Assembly: GCA_024138025.1 (NCBI GenBank)
Contig: JAMXBD010000236.1
Span: 372,001 to 436,000, forward strand
Length of the DNA: 64,000 nucleotides
From: Combretum micranthum
Lineage: Eukaryota; Streptophyta; Magnoliopsida; Myrtales; Combretaceae
Reading direction: 5' to 3'
Shown here: one piece after another, positions 13,059-26,051 of the stretch
How positions within the stretch are numbered: the stretch's first letter is position 1
Layout: the number at the start of each line of letters is the position of its first letter
Program-made: the position numbers and the translations under genes
The notes under the pieces: generated by a model
The model's input: the letters and a program-made list of their open reading frames with translations, nothing else
Database searches by the model: none
What the model was told of the DNA's origin: nothing

Positions 13059-13749
13059 AGGGTATGCAAAAAAACTGATGAAACTGAAAAACTGAACTAA
13101 AACCATAAAACTAATCCGAAAAATATGGTTAACCGGTCCGTTGGTTTTGATTTAGGATTACAGTTTTGATTTTTTTCTAGTTTTTGGTTTCTGTTTGTTA
13201 CTATAAAAAACCGATGGTTAACGGTTAACCGTTTCAATATTAATAAATATATTATGTATAATTTATATATACATATAATTATTTAAAATATATATAATAT
13301 ATACATGTGATTTATATATACATATATACATATAATTTACATATGTTAATATTCTTTGATTTCGATTAAAATACTATTGTCTTATGTTTGATGGGAGTTA
13401 ATGTGGTAATTGATTTGGTTTGATTTTATTGATGATGATACATCCAAAGGTTTGTTTTTCTTTTTTTCCTTAATTTGATTTTCTTTTTTTTTTTAACTCT
13501 TGTAATATATATAATAATTTGAAGAAAAACTCTATAATAAAGGCTAAAAAATGAGGTTTGTTTAAATTATCAATTTGATTTGTTGAAACCATTGCATTAA
13601 ATAGTTAAATATCGAAAACCAATAAATTAACTGAAGAAAACGATTAACTATTATGGACTAATCAAGGATTGAGATATTAAAAAATTGATCATTGTGATTA
13701 GGTTAAAAAAATAAGGCTGCGGATTAACCAATCCGTGAATACTCGTGGA
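13059..13749. mobile_element. Possible hAT-like non-autonomous element
   Basis: A 691-bp stretch flanked by the 8-mers CCCAAATA and CCCAGATA (7 of 8). It starts AGGGTATGCAAAA and holds the repeated AACCGG/GGTTAACGGTTAACCG motif of plant hAT-type MITEs. The right terminus does not mirror the left, so the boundary is uncertain. Confidence 0.4.
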
Positions 13750-16240
13750 CCCAGATATTAATTTTTCTTTTTCTTTTCTTTTCTTTTTTTGGTTGTGTGT
13801 GAGATACTAGATTAGATTGAATGGAAAGAAATTTAAAATATAAATGAAATAAAAATTAAGTTAAAAAAGCAGAATAGAGACTCATTCAAGATAGAATTTT
13901 ACAAGCGTCGAGGTTTAATTCACATCAAATTTGTTTTGCAGTCTAACCGAAAGTTTAGACATTCCTCGAACAAAAAAAGGAAAAAAAAGGTATCGAATCG
14001 AACTGTTTCACATATCCAATTTGCTTAATGATTCTATGAGCAATCCCTTTTCTCCCTTACATGTCCAACTTGTTTAATAATAATGTTATTCTACTTATTA
14101 GAAAACTTTAGATAATAAAAGAGTTGCAAATGCCAGATTTTGGAGTAAGTGAAAAGACATTTTATTTTTCTATAAGTTGCAATATATGAAATCGTAATTT
14201 ATCATTAAACTTTTAATTACATTAACTTTGTTTTTGTTCAACTTTTGATATTTTTAGGACCTTTTCGATCCATATGATATGATCAAAACCACTGAATGGA
14301 GAATGAAAAATATTTCTCCTAACGACCCAAAAAAAAAAAAAAAGGAAAAAGAAATGAGAAACCCATTTCTTTTCATTCTCATTCTTCATTATTATCAAAC
14401 AGTATTTATTTCGTTCTAGTGTTTTTCTTTGACTGGGCATCTTTTCTTGGTGGACATTCTATGAAGAAAAAAACATGGTAGGGTTCTCAATTTAGTTGCT
14501 ACTCCTCCTTGGATTTTAAGGAATGCTCGTCTATGTAGACAAGAAGAATAAAGGAAAGAATCAAGTTGCTTATGATATCTTGAGATGAATATGAGAAAAC
14601 AGAGGGAACCTTATTCAGTAGTATTATAAAGAATCATTTGAGGGTTTGAGATTTCCTCCTTCCATGTGCAATATGGCCCTAGTAACATGAATCGGTACCT
14701 ACACTAAAGGAAAATGAAAAGGTGCATCTACGAATGTGCGTACTAACTTATATATAGCTTCTACATAAAATTCACTTATGTTGTCTCAAGGTCAAGGAGG
14801 TCACTATTGGGACTTCCTATAGGGTAAAAGCCCGTAAATTCTTATATTTTTGAAAAGAATGATTTTGATGTTATTTAGGTCTCAAAAACCAGGGTCATAT
14901 ATAATAGAAATGTCATTAGACTCGGTTCGAGGATTTCTTCCAATATGTTAGAGATTAATTGTCAATGAATGAAACCAGTTGAACTAAGGGTTGAACTGTG
15001 GTTATGAACCAGATTGTTCTTATGGTCGGGTCAAGTTCAATCTAGTTAAATAGGTGGTTGAACCCAGGTTTGATAAAACTAGATAATAGTAGAATAGACA
15101 AAACAATTTATAATTATATAGTAACAATATTAATAAACAAAATGCATAGTTTGGATAACGTTGGAATAAAACACATAGAATGAGGATCAGATGAAGAAAA
15201 AGTCCGTGTCGCTTGAGTACTAGCTAGTTTCTTTCTATCCACTCCTTTTCTTTTCTTTTTTTACCCTCTCTTCGGCATATCCTTTGGAGCAAGCTAAATA
15301 TGTTTTGATGAATAAACGACCGTACGTGTCTTTATAATAAATTTGGTGCATCCATCAATCACACCAGTTATACCTTATATGGATGGATGAGATAAATTCC
15401 CACGATTAACTCTCAAATACACACTTAAATAAGTTGTAATAATTGAACTTACATGGAAAGTTACAATTTTATTAGCATCCTTAGTTTTATGCCGCAATAA
15501 TAATTATCGATATTCTCTCACTTGGTGCGATGGTTGTGTAAAACTAAATCACCTCAATTCGATAGAAAACTAAATGCATGTTATGACAATTGTACATTGG
15601 ACAGAATTTCCTTCCATATTTTACAACTCCAATCACCATAATAGCTCTAAGTATCTATGATAATGTACAATTGAAAAATAACGTAAAGTATGTAGTTCTG
15701 GGATTTTGTAAACTTGGACAGACGGTATCAAATTTGAATAGCACTCGGATAACGATCACAACAATATAAAGCTTGTTTCTTTCTTTCTTTCTTTTTTCTT
15801 TTTTATAATAAATGATAAATTAATTATGACATTTCAAAGATTGTAAATGTAGCATTAATCGAGTACACAGCAATTAATTGACAAGGGTATGTATTATTAG
15901 TCACAAATGACATTACGTATATATCTGCTAGGTGAGGTGAGGAGATGATCGAGGGCGCATTGTAAAATAGACTAATGTTTACTTTAAGTGTGGCTTATAT
16001 GTCTGATTGTGGTTTCATGCTCGAATGAATGTGAATATGTGCTTTCATTGGACATATAGCTGACTTTGAGATTCCTGGGAAACGAATTAGCCTTATATAA
16101 TTTCACTTATGAGAGCTCCCATACTAGGTTCTAGGCTAACATGATAAAACTTCGAGTTAGTTAAAACTGGATTTGAACAAGATAGTACTCATATTTGAGA
16201 CATGATATTTGTATTTGATATGTGAATAGATTGTGGGGGC
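13750..16240. other. Non-coding interval
   Basis: No gene seen. A repetitive patch at about 14890-15080 (GGTTGAAC/GAACCAG alternations) resembles a decayed DNA element without clear ends. The frame at 14222-14440 is low-complexity. Confidence 0.4.
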
Positions 16241-16642
16241 TAGGGATGCAAATGTAGCATGTCGATTCACAAACTACTTGAGTTCAACTCAATGTTTACT
16301 CAAAGTCGATTTAAGAATAGTTGAGTCATGCTCGAGCTACTCGGGTAGTTTATCGAGCTAGCTCGAAATTTTATATATTTAGCTCGATTAGCTCGTGAAT
16401 AAAATCAAGTTCGAGTTGAGTATAAAAATTTGAATTAAATTGAGTTTGGATATTAATATTATTTAAATTAGAACTAAAAATATTTTTAATGTAAATCAAG
16501 CTTAAACAAGCTTAACCTAGTGAATTCAACTTTATGTGGTGTTACTTCAAATCGAACATAAGCTCAGTTGAGCTTGAGCTTTGAAATTCCGAGTCAAGTT
16601 TGAGCTCAACATATATCTCGATTCGGCTCACTTGTAGCCTTA
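16241..16642. mobile_element. hAT-like non-autonomous element (402 bp)
   Basis: Ends are TAGGGATGCAAATG and, inverted, TAAGGCTACAAGTGAG. The interior is full of GAGCT/AGCTCGA motifs. Flanking 8-bp duplications GTGGGGGC (16233-16240) and GTGGGGAC (16643-16650) match at 7 of 8, the hAT length. It is a relative of the element at 22723-24127 and has no transposase. Confidence 0.75.
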
Positions 16643-17279
16643 GTGGGGACATCTATTGTGTGACATGTAAAGGACTTATAGTTTAGGTTTATTGAACTAA
16701 AACTTTTAGGCTGAGTATTAACAATGTGAATCTGCACTACCAAATTTGTTTCTAACATAAAATATGGTTAGCTTAGTTAGGTTTGGGGAATTTATTCCCA
16801 AATTATTCGAAATAGCCTTAGGTTCCCCAATTTCTTATCCAAATGTCTAAGATGTTAACTAATTAGATGACTAACTAGGTAGGTGCAAAATGCTGGTACA
16901 TGAGCATGTTGATGGCACTGGCAGGGCATGCACATACCATCCTCTATATGATTGACTTAAGATGAACTTAATGGCCTTATGTTCTCAAATGCATATATTT
17001 TGGTATGTGTGTATGTGTGCCGTTGATGTTATATGTTTTCTCCTTAAGTTTAGATGAAGCTCGAATGGGTGCCATGGTTAGAGAAGCTTTCAAGAGTGAG
17101 TAAACAATTTTTATTTCAAGTTATTTTGGACTATGTTTGTAAATATGTGAAGGGGCTTGCATTTCTGTTAAATATAGGAAAAAAAATTAAAGTTGAAAAT
17201 CGCTTATTAGCACTCTTTTTGGTTGTAAAATATTGCTATTTTTATGATTGAAGCTAAGTCTTGTTTCAAGGATGTCACT
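16643..17279. other. Non-coding interval
   Basis: No recognised gene. The frame at 17054-17251 shows no family signal. Confidence 0.35.
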
Positions 17280-17710
17280 CTCTATTTTTATGGTTGTAAA
17301 ACATAGCAAAAGAAGCATCTCATGCTAAACTGTGTAGATTGTTGCCATTTTGTTATCTTTATGCTCTTGTCATTGCTTCTATTGCCCCATTCATTAATAG
17401 GTAGTATAGTGTAGATTTTTTTTGTGGTATTTTCCAAAGTGGTTGTCACGACTTTGTTATTTAAATTGCTCTCATTATCTATGATTTTGGACTTAGGGTC
17501 CCTACTTTTACAAATTATACTCCTCTTAAGAAACCTAGTCATAACACCATTGCACACATTGGTGTGTGATGCAGCAACAACCCACTTACTATATTGATTT
17601 ATGACCACTAGAGAGAGAACTTGTGCCGACTATAATAGAACGTGTAATTATTGAGGAGTAACATTAATCTTGTTGGCCTACACTTGATATAAGTAACATT
17701 ATTGCACATG
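17280..17710 (-). pseudogene. Athila/Tat-type Ty3/gypsy integrase core fragment
   Basis: The minus-strand frame 17608-17288 (106 codons) contains YSKWVVAASHTN, then FLKRSIICKSRDPKSKIIDN and NNKVVTTTLE. These follow the order of the integrase core of Athila/Tat gypsy elements (xYSKWVEA, FLKKxILxRFGxPxAIISD, FxNKxxxxLLKKY). The second catalytic aspartate appears as IIDN. The motif after it has decayed and flanking domains are absent, so this is a fragment. Confidence 0.65.
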
Positions 17711-17929
17711 CTTGGTACCATTTTTTTTTCAATGGTCATATGATAGTATACCATGTGCATATTAGATCACAAATTTTTGTCATGCTAAGATACCCTTTGA
17801 AATTCCCATTTTTTAAAGGGGCACAAAGAATGCGCTAGCATTAGAAGATTTTATAGTAAAATCGATATTGAAAAATGTGGAATTATTGGTAAGTTATAAA
17901 TCACGAATTTTGATTTCCAAGGTCAATGG

Positions 17930-19570
17930 TGGAACTCTTACTTTTAGGATGGGAATGGCTAGTGTGGTGTCTTTGATGATTTAATGCTTAGGTAGTGAAA
18001 AGAACACATGTACTGATTTTCTTGTTTTTCAGAAGAAATTGTTAGTTTTGATAGGATTAAAGTCATCTATTTTAGGCTTATATGGAAACCATACTAAATT
18101 ACATGAGTATGGAATTTTTAGTTGTTCCTAAAAAAGTCATTATTTTTTTATGAGTTATAGGGCATAGATTTAAGGGCTTTTTAAGGTCGCGCTATAGCCT
18201 ACCCATTTTCTAGAGGGTATAAGCCGATGTGGTGCTACCATATAATTTTAGAGAAATTGATCGACTTAGTCCATAAAAAATACACAAGTCTAGCTATTTC
18301 AATTTTTGCTAGATCACTAATTTTATGACCTATTTGGATTGTTAGATTTTTATCTATATCGAGTCTATATTAGTAATTTATTGGTATTGAATCAATATTA
18401 GTTCAGTTTGGTTAGTTTATGAGTAAAATTATCGGTTTTTCATCAATGTCATATTTGTATTTGTTTCATTTTGGTTTGGTATGAAAATAATGCTAGAATG
18501 ATACCAAACTAGTATACCCAAATAGACTAATAGGCTAAAGATCACATAATTTAGGCTTTTGTGAACACCTTATGAAATTCCAATTTTTGAAAGGGGAATA
18601 ACCATTGTAATGTCACCAATTGATTTTAAAGGAAAACCAGCCAATTTGTGTCTTGGAAGATACACAAGAGTAGTTCTTTTTATTATGGCCAAAATCATTA
18701 GTTTTAGTAGTCTATAGATTATAGATTGAGGGCTATCCTAGGTTTCCCTATAGACTTTCTATATTTCGAAGGGTAAAGGCTGGTTTGAAGCCATCATATG
18801 ATTTTGAAAGAAAACTAACCATTTCAACCTTAAAAAAATACATGAAGACGAATCTTACATTTTTCGTTAAAATTAAATCTGTATTTTGATTGGCTATAGA
18901 TTATGGATTTTAGGCTTTTGAATTCACTTAATGTAGTTTTTATTTCTCAAAAGGGAATAGCTGGTGTGGTGTCATCAATATGATTCTGATGACAATATGA
19001 AGATCCAGGTATTGAAAAATATGCTGGGTATAGATTTTAAAATTCTCACCAACAAATCACTAGTTTTTATAGGATAGAGATAACAAATTTCAAGCATTAG
19101 GGAATACTCCAATAAGTTCCTACTTTTCAAGGAGGAATGGTTGATGTGGTGTTATCGTACGAATTTGCTATAACTATGGCTAATTTGGATCTTGAATTAT
19201 ATACGAGTATGGATTCTTTGGTTTTCATCAAATAATCACCAATTTCGATAGAGCATGGATTTGGACATTCCATATCACCTTATAAAATTGTTGTTTTTTC
19301 ATTAGGGAGTGCTTAATATAGTGACATAAGGTGATTTTAGACAAAACCCAATCAATTTGGATTCATGTAAATGCACGACTATATATCTTTTACCTTTAGC
19401 TAAGAAATCACTATTTTTGATAAATTACATATCACATATTTTTAAGCTTCTATGCCTATCCAATGAAATTTCAATTTTTCAAAGGGGATTAGCTAGTACA
19501 GTTTCATACGTTTAGGAGAAAAATTGGCCAATCTAATTAAAGAAAATTATTCAAGTGAAAATTTTAATCT
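17930..19570 (+). repeat. Degenerate tandem array, ~180-bp period
   Basis: About eight head-to-tail units. A recurring phrase of the form AAAGGGGAATAGCTGGTGTGG is seen at about 17947, 18214, 18589, 18768, 18948, 19127, 19300 and 19480; the last five steps are 173-180 bp. Each unit also carries a TTTTAGGCTT-like phrase and an AATCACTAGTTTTGATAG-like phrase in the same order. Units share roughly 55-65% identity by eye. Irregular early steps come from an insertion (about 18325-18535) and a partial duplication. No frame is open through it. Confidence 0.75.
18328..18525. mobile_element. Possible MITE within the 180-bp array
   Basis: A ~200-bp stretch that interrupts one repeat unit, with short inverted ends CTATTTGG...CCAAATAG. 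Without it the spacing of neighbouring units returns to about 180 bp. No clear target duplication. Confidence 0.4.
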
Positions 19571-20623
19571 AGAAAACTTATTTTTCAGTTGATCATTTTA
19601 TTCTTCTACTCTAAGGAGCTAGTTTAGTGTTGGGAGTGCAATGGTTTAACACTTTAGCACCTAATACGGTTGATTATGGTAGGCTCACCATGTCTTTTCA
19701 ATCTAATGGGAAAATGGTAGAACTTTAAGGGGGAACTACACTATATTTAAGGTGTTTGCATCCAACATAATTGTGAAAATGTCATTTACTTTTGTAGAAT
19801 CGTGGCTGAAATGAATGATTTTTTTTTTTGCAGATACCACCAACAATTTGGTGATAGAATCAATTTTGGGAAGGTTTCAACAAGTTTTTGTGACTCCATC
19901 ATCATTTCCACTCTTATGTGATATTTAACATCACATTAAACTAAAACATTAATAAACACTAGTGAATGTATGCCCATATCAATATATACTTGCATTTCCA
20001 AAATTTAGAGATTGAAAAGTTAGTGGTTGAAATGCTTGAGTCAGGAATAATATAACTAAACATAAGTCCTTTTCCTTTAGTTTTTTTTATTAGTTAAGAA
20101 AAAGGATGGCACTTGACAATTTTGTGTGGATTATCATGGGTAAATCAGTACATTGTTTTGAATAATCTACGATTGATGAGTTTTTGGATGAATCATGGGG
20201 TGCACACATTTTTTCAAAATTGGATTTAAGGGTTAGATATCTTTAGATTTAGGTGTTTCCTTCAAATATTCACAGTACACCATTTCGAACACATGAATGA
20301 CATTATGAAATTTTAGTAATGCCTTTTAGAATATCTAATTCTCTAGTCACATTTCAAGCAATCATGGATAATATTTTATATCTTATATCAAGAAATTTAT
20401 GATATCATTCTTTTATGATATTTTGGTTAATAATAAATCTTTGGAGGAGCATAATGAGCATTTAAATATCTTTTTATAGTGTTGACAAGATATTTCTGTT
20501 TATGTCAAAAAGTGCAAATGTTCACTTGCTTAACATTGCATTGAATACTTTGGATATCTTGTTTCTAAAGATGGTGTCTCATTGGATGATGACAAAATTA
20601 AAGCAATTACATGATGGCCAACT
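19571..20623 (+). pseudogene. Element D: protease end and reverse transcriptase (Ty3/gypsy)
   Basis: Reading starts at the protease-RT junction (LVLGVQWFNTLAP, 19610 onward) and continues through RT landmarks: MLESGII, KKDG...FCVDYHG, a decayed catalytic region, YVKKCKCS and YFGYLVSKDGVS, ending W-P-T at 20623. Stops and shifts are frequent, and the YxDD-type catalytic box is not recognisable. The coding region is broken here by an inserted solo LTR and resumes at 25516. Confidence 0.8.
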
Positions 20624-23600
20624 TGTAATCCCCGTGGTTTATCCATTATCTTAAATTAGAAAATTCAATATCACATACAATAGATGATGACACAATAGCT
20701 ACATAATTATTACTAATAACTTATACCATGCGAATTATTTAAGTTTACATTTACTCAATAATCAAAGTAAATAATTCTTCAAGCAATAGAAGATACCAAA
20801 GATAAGATTACATGACAAGGGTTAGAATCTCACTAAATATAGTTTATAGCCTTAACTTTCAAGTATAGTTTGGATCACTAAATTTTTAGAGTATATTGGT
20901 TAGCAAATAATAGGTTAAAGATAAATCGTTAGGATTGAGATATACATGATTAGACTCGATATTAGATCTAAATTATAAAGATAAGACCCAGTTAAGATTT
21001 TAATATCAAAAAACATCAAAGCAAGAATATTACGAACCTATATAGCCCTAAACCCCAATTTTGTCTTTAGGGCCCTATAGCCTAATTAGGTAGGCGAAAA
21101 AGTATTACTTAATTGCTTAAATATATAAAACTAGATATTAGTAAAAAAATATCTTTTATAAGATTTGAGACCTAAAAATAATTCTTAATATTATTGTCTT
21201 GAACCAATTAATAATTTTTTCATATATTCATCAATGGTTGTCTGATATCATAAATTATTTATCTTATATACATTATAACCCCTAGAACATAACTTCACAA
21301 GTGGAATTCCTTCAAAAAACTAACTCAGTTGCCGTCTCTAAGAAGAATCATGCTAGGAGAAGGATTCTATTTGTTAAAGTTATATATATCTATAATATTC
21401 TACAATAAATGAGTAATAATGACATCTATTATTGAAATACATTACACACATGCACAATTTGGAGAAGCTACCTCCATTCCTTCCTCCTGGATGCAATTTC
21501 ATCCATAAAACCATGTAAGTTGCTTAATTAAAATAAAATCTGATATAAATCTTATCAACTTCCCTTCATAAATTGCATTTTAACTTAGATAAAAACCCAC
21601 ATCTTTTCCCTTCTCTCATCGTAGAAATACCCTTACTTTTCTATTGAGAGCATCAGCAACAATAACAACAATTAGCCTTTCTAACACAATTCCATTTAAC
21701 TACCTTAAGTCTTAAAGAAAGACACTATTTCATTGTATACAAAAACCTAAGAGGAGAAGGAGAAAACCACCAACTATATACTAAATCAAGGTAAGTAACT
21801 AATTAATATGAATTAATAGAGTATTAAGTTTAATAAAGTTTAATGGTGGCATCTTTGAGGGAAGAAGGAAGTCATGACAAAACCAATTCAAGCAAAGGTA
21901 ATGCATGTTCAAGAAAAATGTTATATTAGAATTAAGAAGATTGAAATTCAAGTTTGATAATTGTAGGCATATATGTTTTGATTCTACATAGAAAATAGAA
22001 ATCATGATAGCTATCTACAAATTTTATGTTATCCAGCAACGTTAGATAATTAATTATGTTTTATAGAAGAAAACCAACAAAGATGTAATAAAATTTTACA
22101 TAGGCATAATGTTGCATTTGATCGTGTTGGCATGAATGTAAAAATTTAAACTAAACCTAGTAAATGACATGGAAATGGAATCATGTAATTTAGAGATGTC
22201 TAATTTTCAAATTGAATTAGTAAAATAGAGATCTAAATGTGTGAATACGTATGTCTAGGTTTAGGAAGTTCTAGTGAGCACTTATTCTAATTTAAATCCA
22301 ATTTATGTGCTAATAAATGTGATTAAGTAGTTAATTAGAGATATATGAATAAACTAGGAATAATATAGTTCTAAACTCAAATGCTAAACAGGGCTGCATT
22401 TAAAGAATAAAACACCCATCACGACCATAATCAGCACCATGATATTTATGGAATCATGATGAACACTAATCATGGTCGCGATCATGGCCATTATCTCCTT
22501 GTAAACTAAAAACAATGCCAATCATGACTGTAATACTCCCCCTGGTCTTCTTGGATTTCAATTTTAACATCTATCATAGCCATAACATAGGCCGTCATCA
22601 TCACTGAATAAATTTTATACTTGCCACGTTCGCAACCATGCCCGTTATATAAATGGAAATTAAATTTTCTTCCATCACTGCTTGGAACACACCCATGATC
22701 TATTGCTCTATCTCATCACTACTAGGGCTATAAACGAGCTGGGTTACTTGTAAGCTACTTGAGCTCAGCTTGTTCCAGGCCTGGCTTAGCTCAGCTCGTT
22801 TAGCTAAATGAGCCAAGCCCAAGCTCAAACTCTAGCTCATTTCGTTAAACAAGCCGAGTTTGAGCTTGTCTTTAAGCTTGCGAGTCAACTTGTGAACAGA
22901 CTCGTTAAAGGCTTGTTTAACATATATTAAATTATTAATATAATATTATCAATAATTATTTATTTTAATTTAATATTCTAAATACATGCATGATTTTTTT
23001 CTAATAAATATTGACATGATTCTCTCACAAAAGAAACACAATCCATGGTGGCAATCCTCTTTTCACTAAACCTACCAATTAAAACACAACTAATGAAATA
23101 AAAGCAAACTATCTCCAAATTTTTTCTTTTTCTTTTTTTTTTTAAAAAATTGTCTCCCCCTTTCTATGTTAATAAAAAAAAAAGCCTCGAGAAACTTTAT
23201 GAAACCCATTGACTTCCATTTGATTTATGATAACACATGATTTTTTGTCTCAGCCTTGAACTCCTCCACATCTACCGACTCATTGCAATCATGATCATAC
23301 TGAACAAAAAAGTCCCCTTGGATTGGTGGTGGTTATAAGTCAATTTTGCATCAAATGAGTTAATTTTGGTAGTTTCGGTTGAAAATGTTGAAGGTATGTG
23401 AGATGGTGGTTTTTGAATTGGATTAGTGTTGGGTGTGTTGGTGATTTTGGGTTCGGCCGAGAAGAAGGGTTTGCAGTGGTAGGTTATAAAAAAAAGTTTG
23501 AATTTTTCTAGCTTTTGAGCTTGTTAGCTGTTCGTCTTAGGGGGTCCTTGTGGTTGTGGTGGTTTCTAGTGTTCTCATGTTTGGGTTTTTGCATTCAACA

Positions 23601-25510
23601 TGGGTGCATGCAATGGTTTCGGTTTGATTTAAGAGAGTAGTGACTGATGTCGTGGGTGTTTGAGTGTGGTATTTGCGGCTGCCAGAGGTGGTGGACTGAT
23701 GGTGTTTTGGTTTTTAATTCGTGTTTATGATGAGAGAGTCAATGGTGTTTGGATGGTTTTTAATATGTGTTGTGTTTAAGTTTTTCATTTGATAGTGATA
23801 GTTGTCATGTTGACTACAGATGGAGTTGGTGGTGGTCGTAGGTTAAAGGTGGTGTAGTGGGTTGCTGGTTTGATGTATATGCTCGGTTTAGTTGGGGTAT
23901 TGGTGTCGTGATTCTGGTAGCATGTTTATTGGTGGCATTTGATGTGGTTTCTCAAGCTTAGCTAAACAAGCCCGAGTCGAACTCGAGAATCCTTAACGAG
24001 CTTGGGCCCAAGCCTGTATATTTCAAGCTTAGTAAAATTGTGGCTTGACTCAAGTTTATTAAGTTTTCAAATGAGCCAAGCTCGAGTTGGCAAAAGCCCG
24101 ACTCGACCCGACTTATTTGCATCCCTAACCATTACCTAGGTAATGCCCATGATCAACACCGTGTAGCTAAGGTCTTTAAAATTTCAACAAAGATCTAGGA
24201 CGCATAAACCCTAATAGGCATTTCATATTTAGCTATATGTTTAGTAATATGTATTGATCTTATTTCAATAAGAGTTATAGGTCAACAAACAGATTACTAT
24301 TATGAGTAAGCAAGATGTATATGAGTAACTCTAATCTTTCACATCATTTGTATTTGTAATGTAGCTGTCTCTATTCTAATATATACATACATATATATAT
24401 ATATATTTAATTAGTGATGTGTGTGGGAAACGGGTATGATATATGTTGTATGATGTTTGGATGATTGATAAACTCTAATAACGAATGTGATAACAACTTG
24501 TGTGACAATGATTGTGCAATGCATGTTAAGGAATATTTGAGATCTGTATGGTCACTGAATAATCAAACTTAAATCTATTCAACCATTAAAATAAATAGAC
24601 ATACATTGCACAAGTGCATAACTGCATTAAAATGGTAATCTTGTTACGTATTAGTATTTTAGTTCTATGGTAGTGCTGAGTTTTTCTAGTAAGAAGAAAA
24701 GAAATCTTGGTTCTATGTATGATTGCCACTATTTTGTTTGGTTTCACATGAACAAAGTAGGCACTTGAAGGAGCATCACTTGTGGTGTTGGCATGAAATA
24801 GCTAATACTCAGTGGAGTTTTTAAGTTCTAAGGTTAAGTTGAGCTATAAAACACTTAAAATGCAAATTGATAAGAAAGGATGAATGATATTTCTCTTTCC
24901 TTATTTCTTAGTCTCTCTCAGACATGGATTACTAGTTGACTGGTTCTTGGTGAGAGAGCTAAAATCTACACTTCATTTGGATTCTGGTTATCTAAGCTTG
25001 TAAATGTTACATATGAGTGATTATTGCATTGCATACTCTTGTTAATTAACGTGCTTGAGCTTTGTTTGATATGTGATAAGATCTGGGTATTTCACTGAGT
25101 TGTGGTTTGCTCACCCCCTTATAGATTTGCTTGGTTACAGGAATCACCATGGCTGATCTCCACATGGGAATTGAAGCCAGTACAAGTTAGCAATAAAGTC
25201 AAGTTATGCGTTGATGGTGTCATGAGTCGTAGTAGCAATATTATACTAGTTATTTTGTAGTTATGATGTATAAACTAAGAACTTAAAGTACGCTATGTAT
25301 TGCTGACAATTATGAGATCTATATGTATACAATATTTCTTATTCTAAATAACTTTTCGATCTTATTAAATATGTCCATGCCATGGAGTATTCTAGCTGTA
25401 TGATGCGTATGCATCCTTCTAGAAGTCTCAGGTTGATTGATAAGAAAGTCTGTCACTCAAATTTATCACATGATGCATCGATATTACTAAAGTACCCTTA
25501 GAGTGTGACA
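20624..25510 (+). repeat. Solo LTR of a large-LTR gypsy family inserted in element D
   Basis: It starts TGTAATCCCC and ends GTGTGACA. Flanking 5-mers CAACT (20619-20623) and TAACT (25511-25515) match at 4 of 5. The host pol reads W-P-T on the left and resumes with the GFLGL...RFL region on the right, so the insertion interrupts the RT-RNase H junction. Length is 4887 bp, or about 3.5 kb without the hAT element inside. It has a leader ending in the donor-like sequence AAGGTAAGT (about 21789) and an acceptor-like site near 25140. No internal coding or second LTR was found, so it is a solo LTR. Frames at 21799-22005 are noise. Confidence 0.75.
22723..24127. mobile_element. hAT-like non-autonomous element nested in the solo LTR
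   Basis: A 1405-bp element with inverted ends TAGGGCTATAAACGAG and TAGGGATGCAAATAAG. The arms are rich in GAGCT and AAGCTCGAG. The 8-bp flanks ATCACTAC (22715-22722) and ACCATTAC (24128-24135) differ at two transition sites. No transposase frame. Same family as 16241-16642. Confidence 0.75.
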
Positions 25511-25515
25511 TAACT

Positions 25516-26051
25516 GGTGACTAATAGATAGCTATGTGGCTTTTTAGGCTTAATAGAACAACAAACAAGATTCTTAAGAGCTATTCTTCAGTTGCAGCTC
25601 CTCTTACCAACTTATTGAAGAATTATTTAATTGAATGAAGTGACAAAGATATGGTCGAATTTGAAGAATTAACCTTCTATGTTGGCTTTGTCCAATATTT
25701 CAAAAGCTTTAATTGTGGAAATAAATGTTTCTTATTTAGTAGATGTATTACATCAAGGTTCTAATCCAATCACTTTCTTTAACAAGAAATTAAATTTGAG
25801 ATTACAAAAAGCTGGGTTGTATGTGAGGGAAATGATTACCGTGGTTGACGTGGTTAAAAAATGGCATCATTATCTTTTTGGGACACCATTTTATCATTAA
25901 ATTTGACCATATTAGCTTAAAAGACATTTTAGTCTAAACTATTGAAATACTAAAGCAACAACAATATTTGGTCAAACTTTTTTGACATGATTATGAAGTG
26001 CAATGTAAGCCAAGAATGAAAAATAAGGTTGTAAATGCATTATTAAGAATG
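25516..26051 (+). pseudogene. Element D: RNase H domain (Ty3/gypsy)
   Basis: Continues the host pol after the solo LTR: GFLGL, then YSSVAAPLTNLLKN, then ITFFNKKLN (canonical IAFFSKKL), MITVVDVVKKWHHYLFG (canonical KWRHYLLG) and KVVNALLRM at the end (canonical VVADALSRM). The second half of the 25679-25900 frame is intact enough to identify, but stops and frameshifts flank it. Element E is inserted immediately after. Confidence 0.8.

Noticed and set aside
17930..19570. CRISPR-like or direct-repeat array
   Set aside because: Units are contiguous, ~180 bp and diverged, with no short identical repeats and unique spacers. The context is a plant genome.
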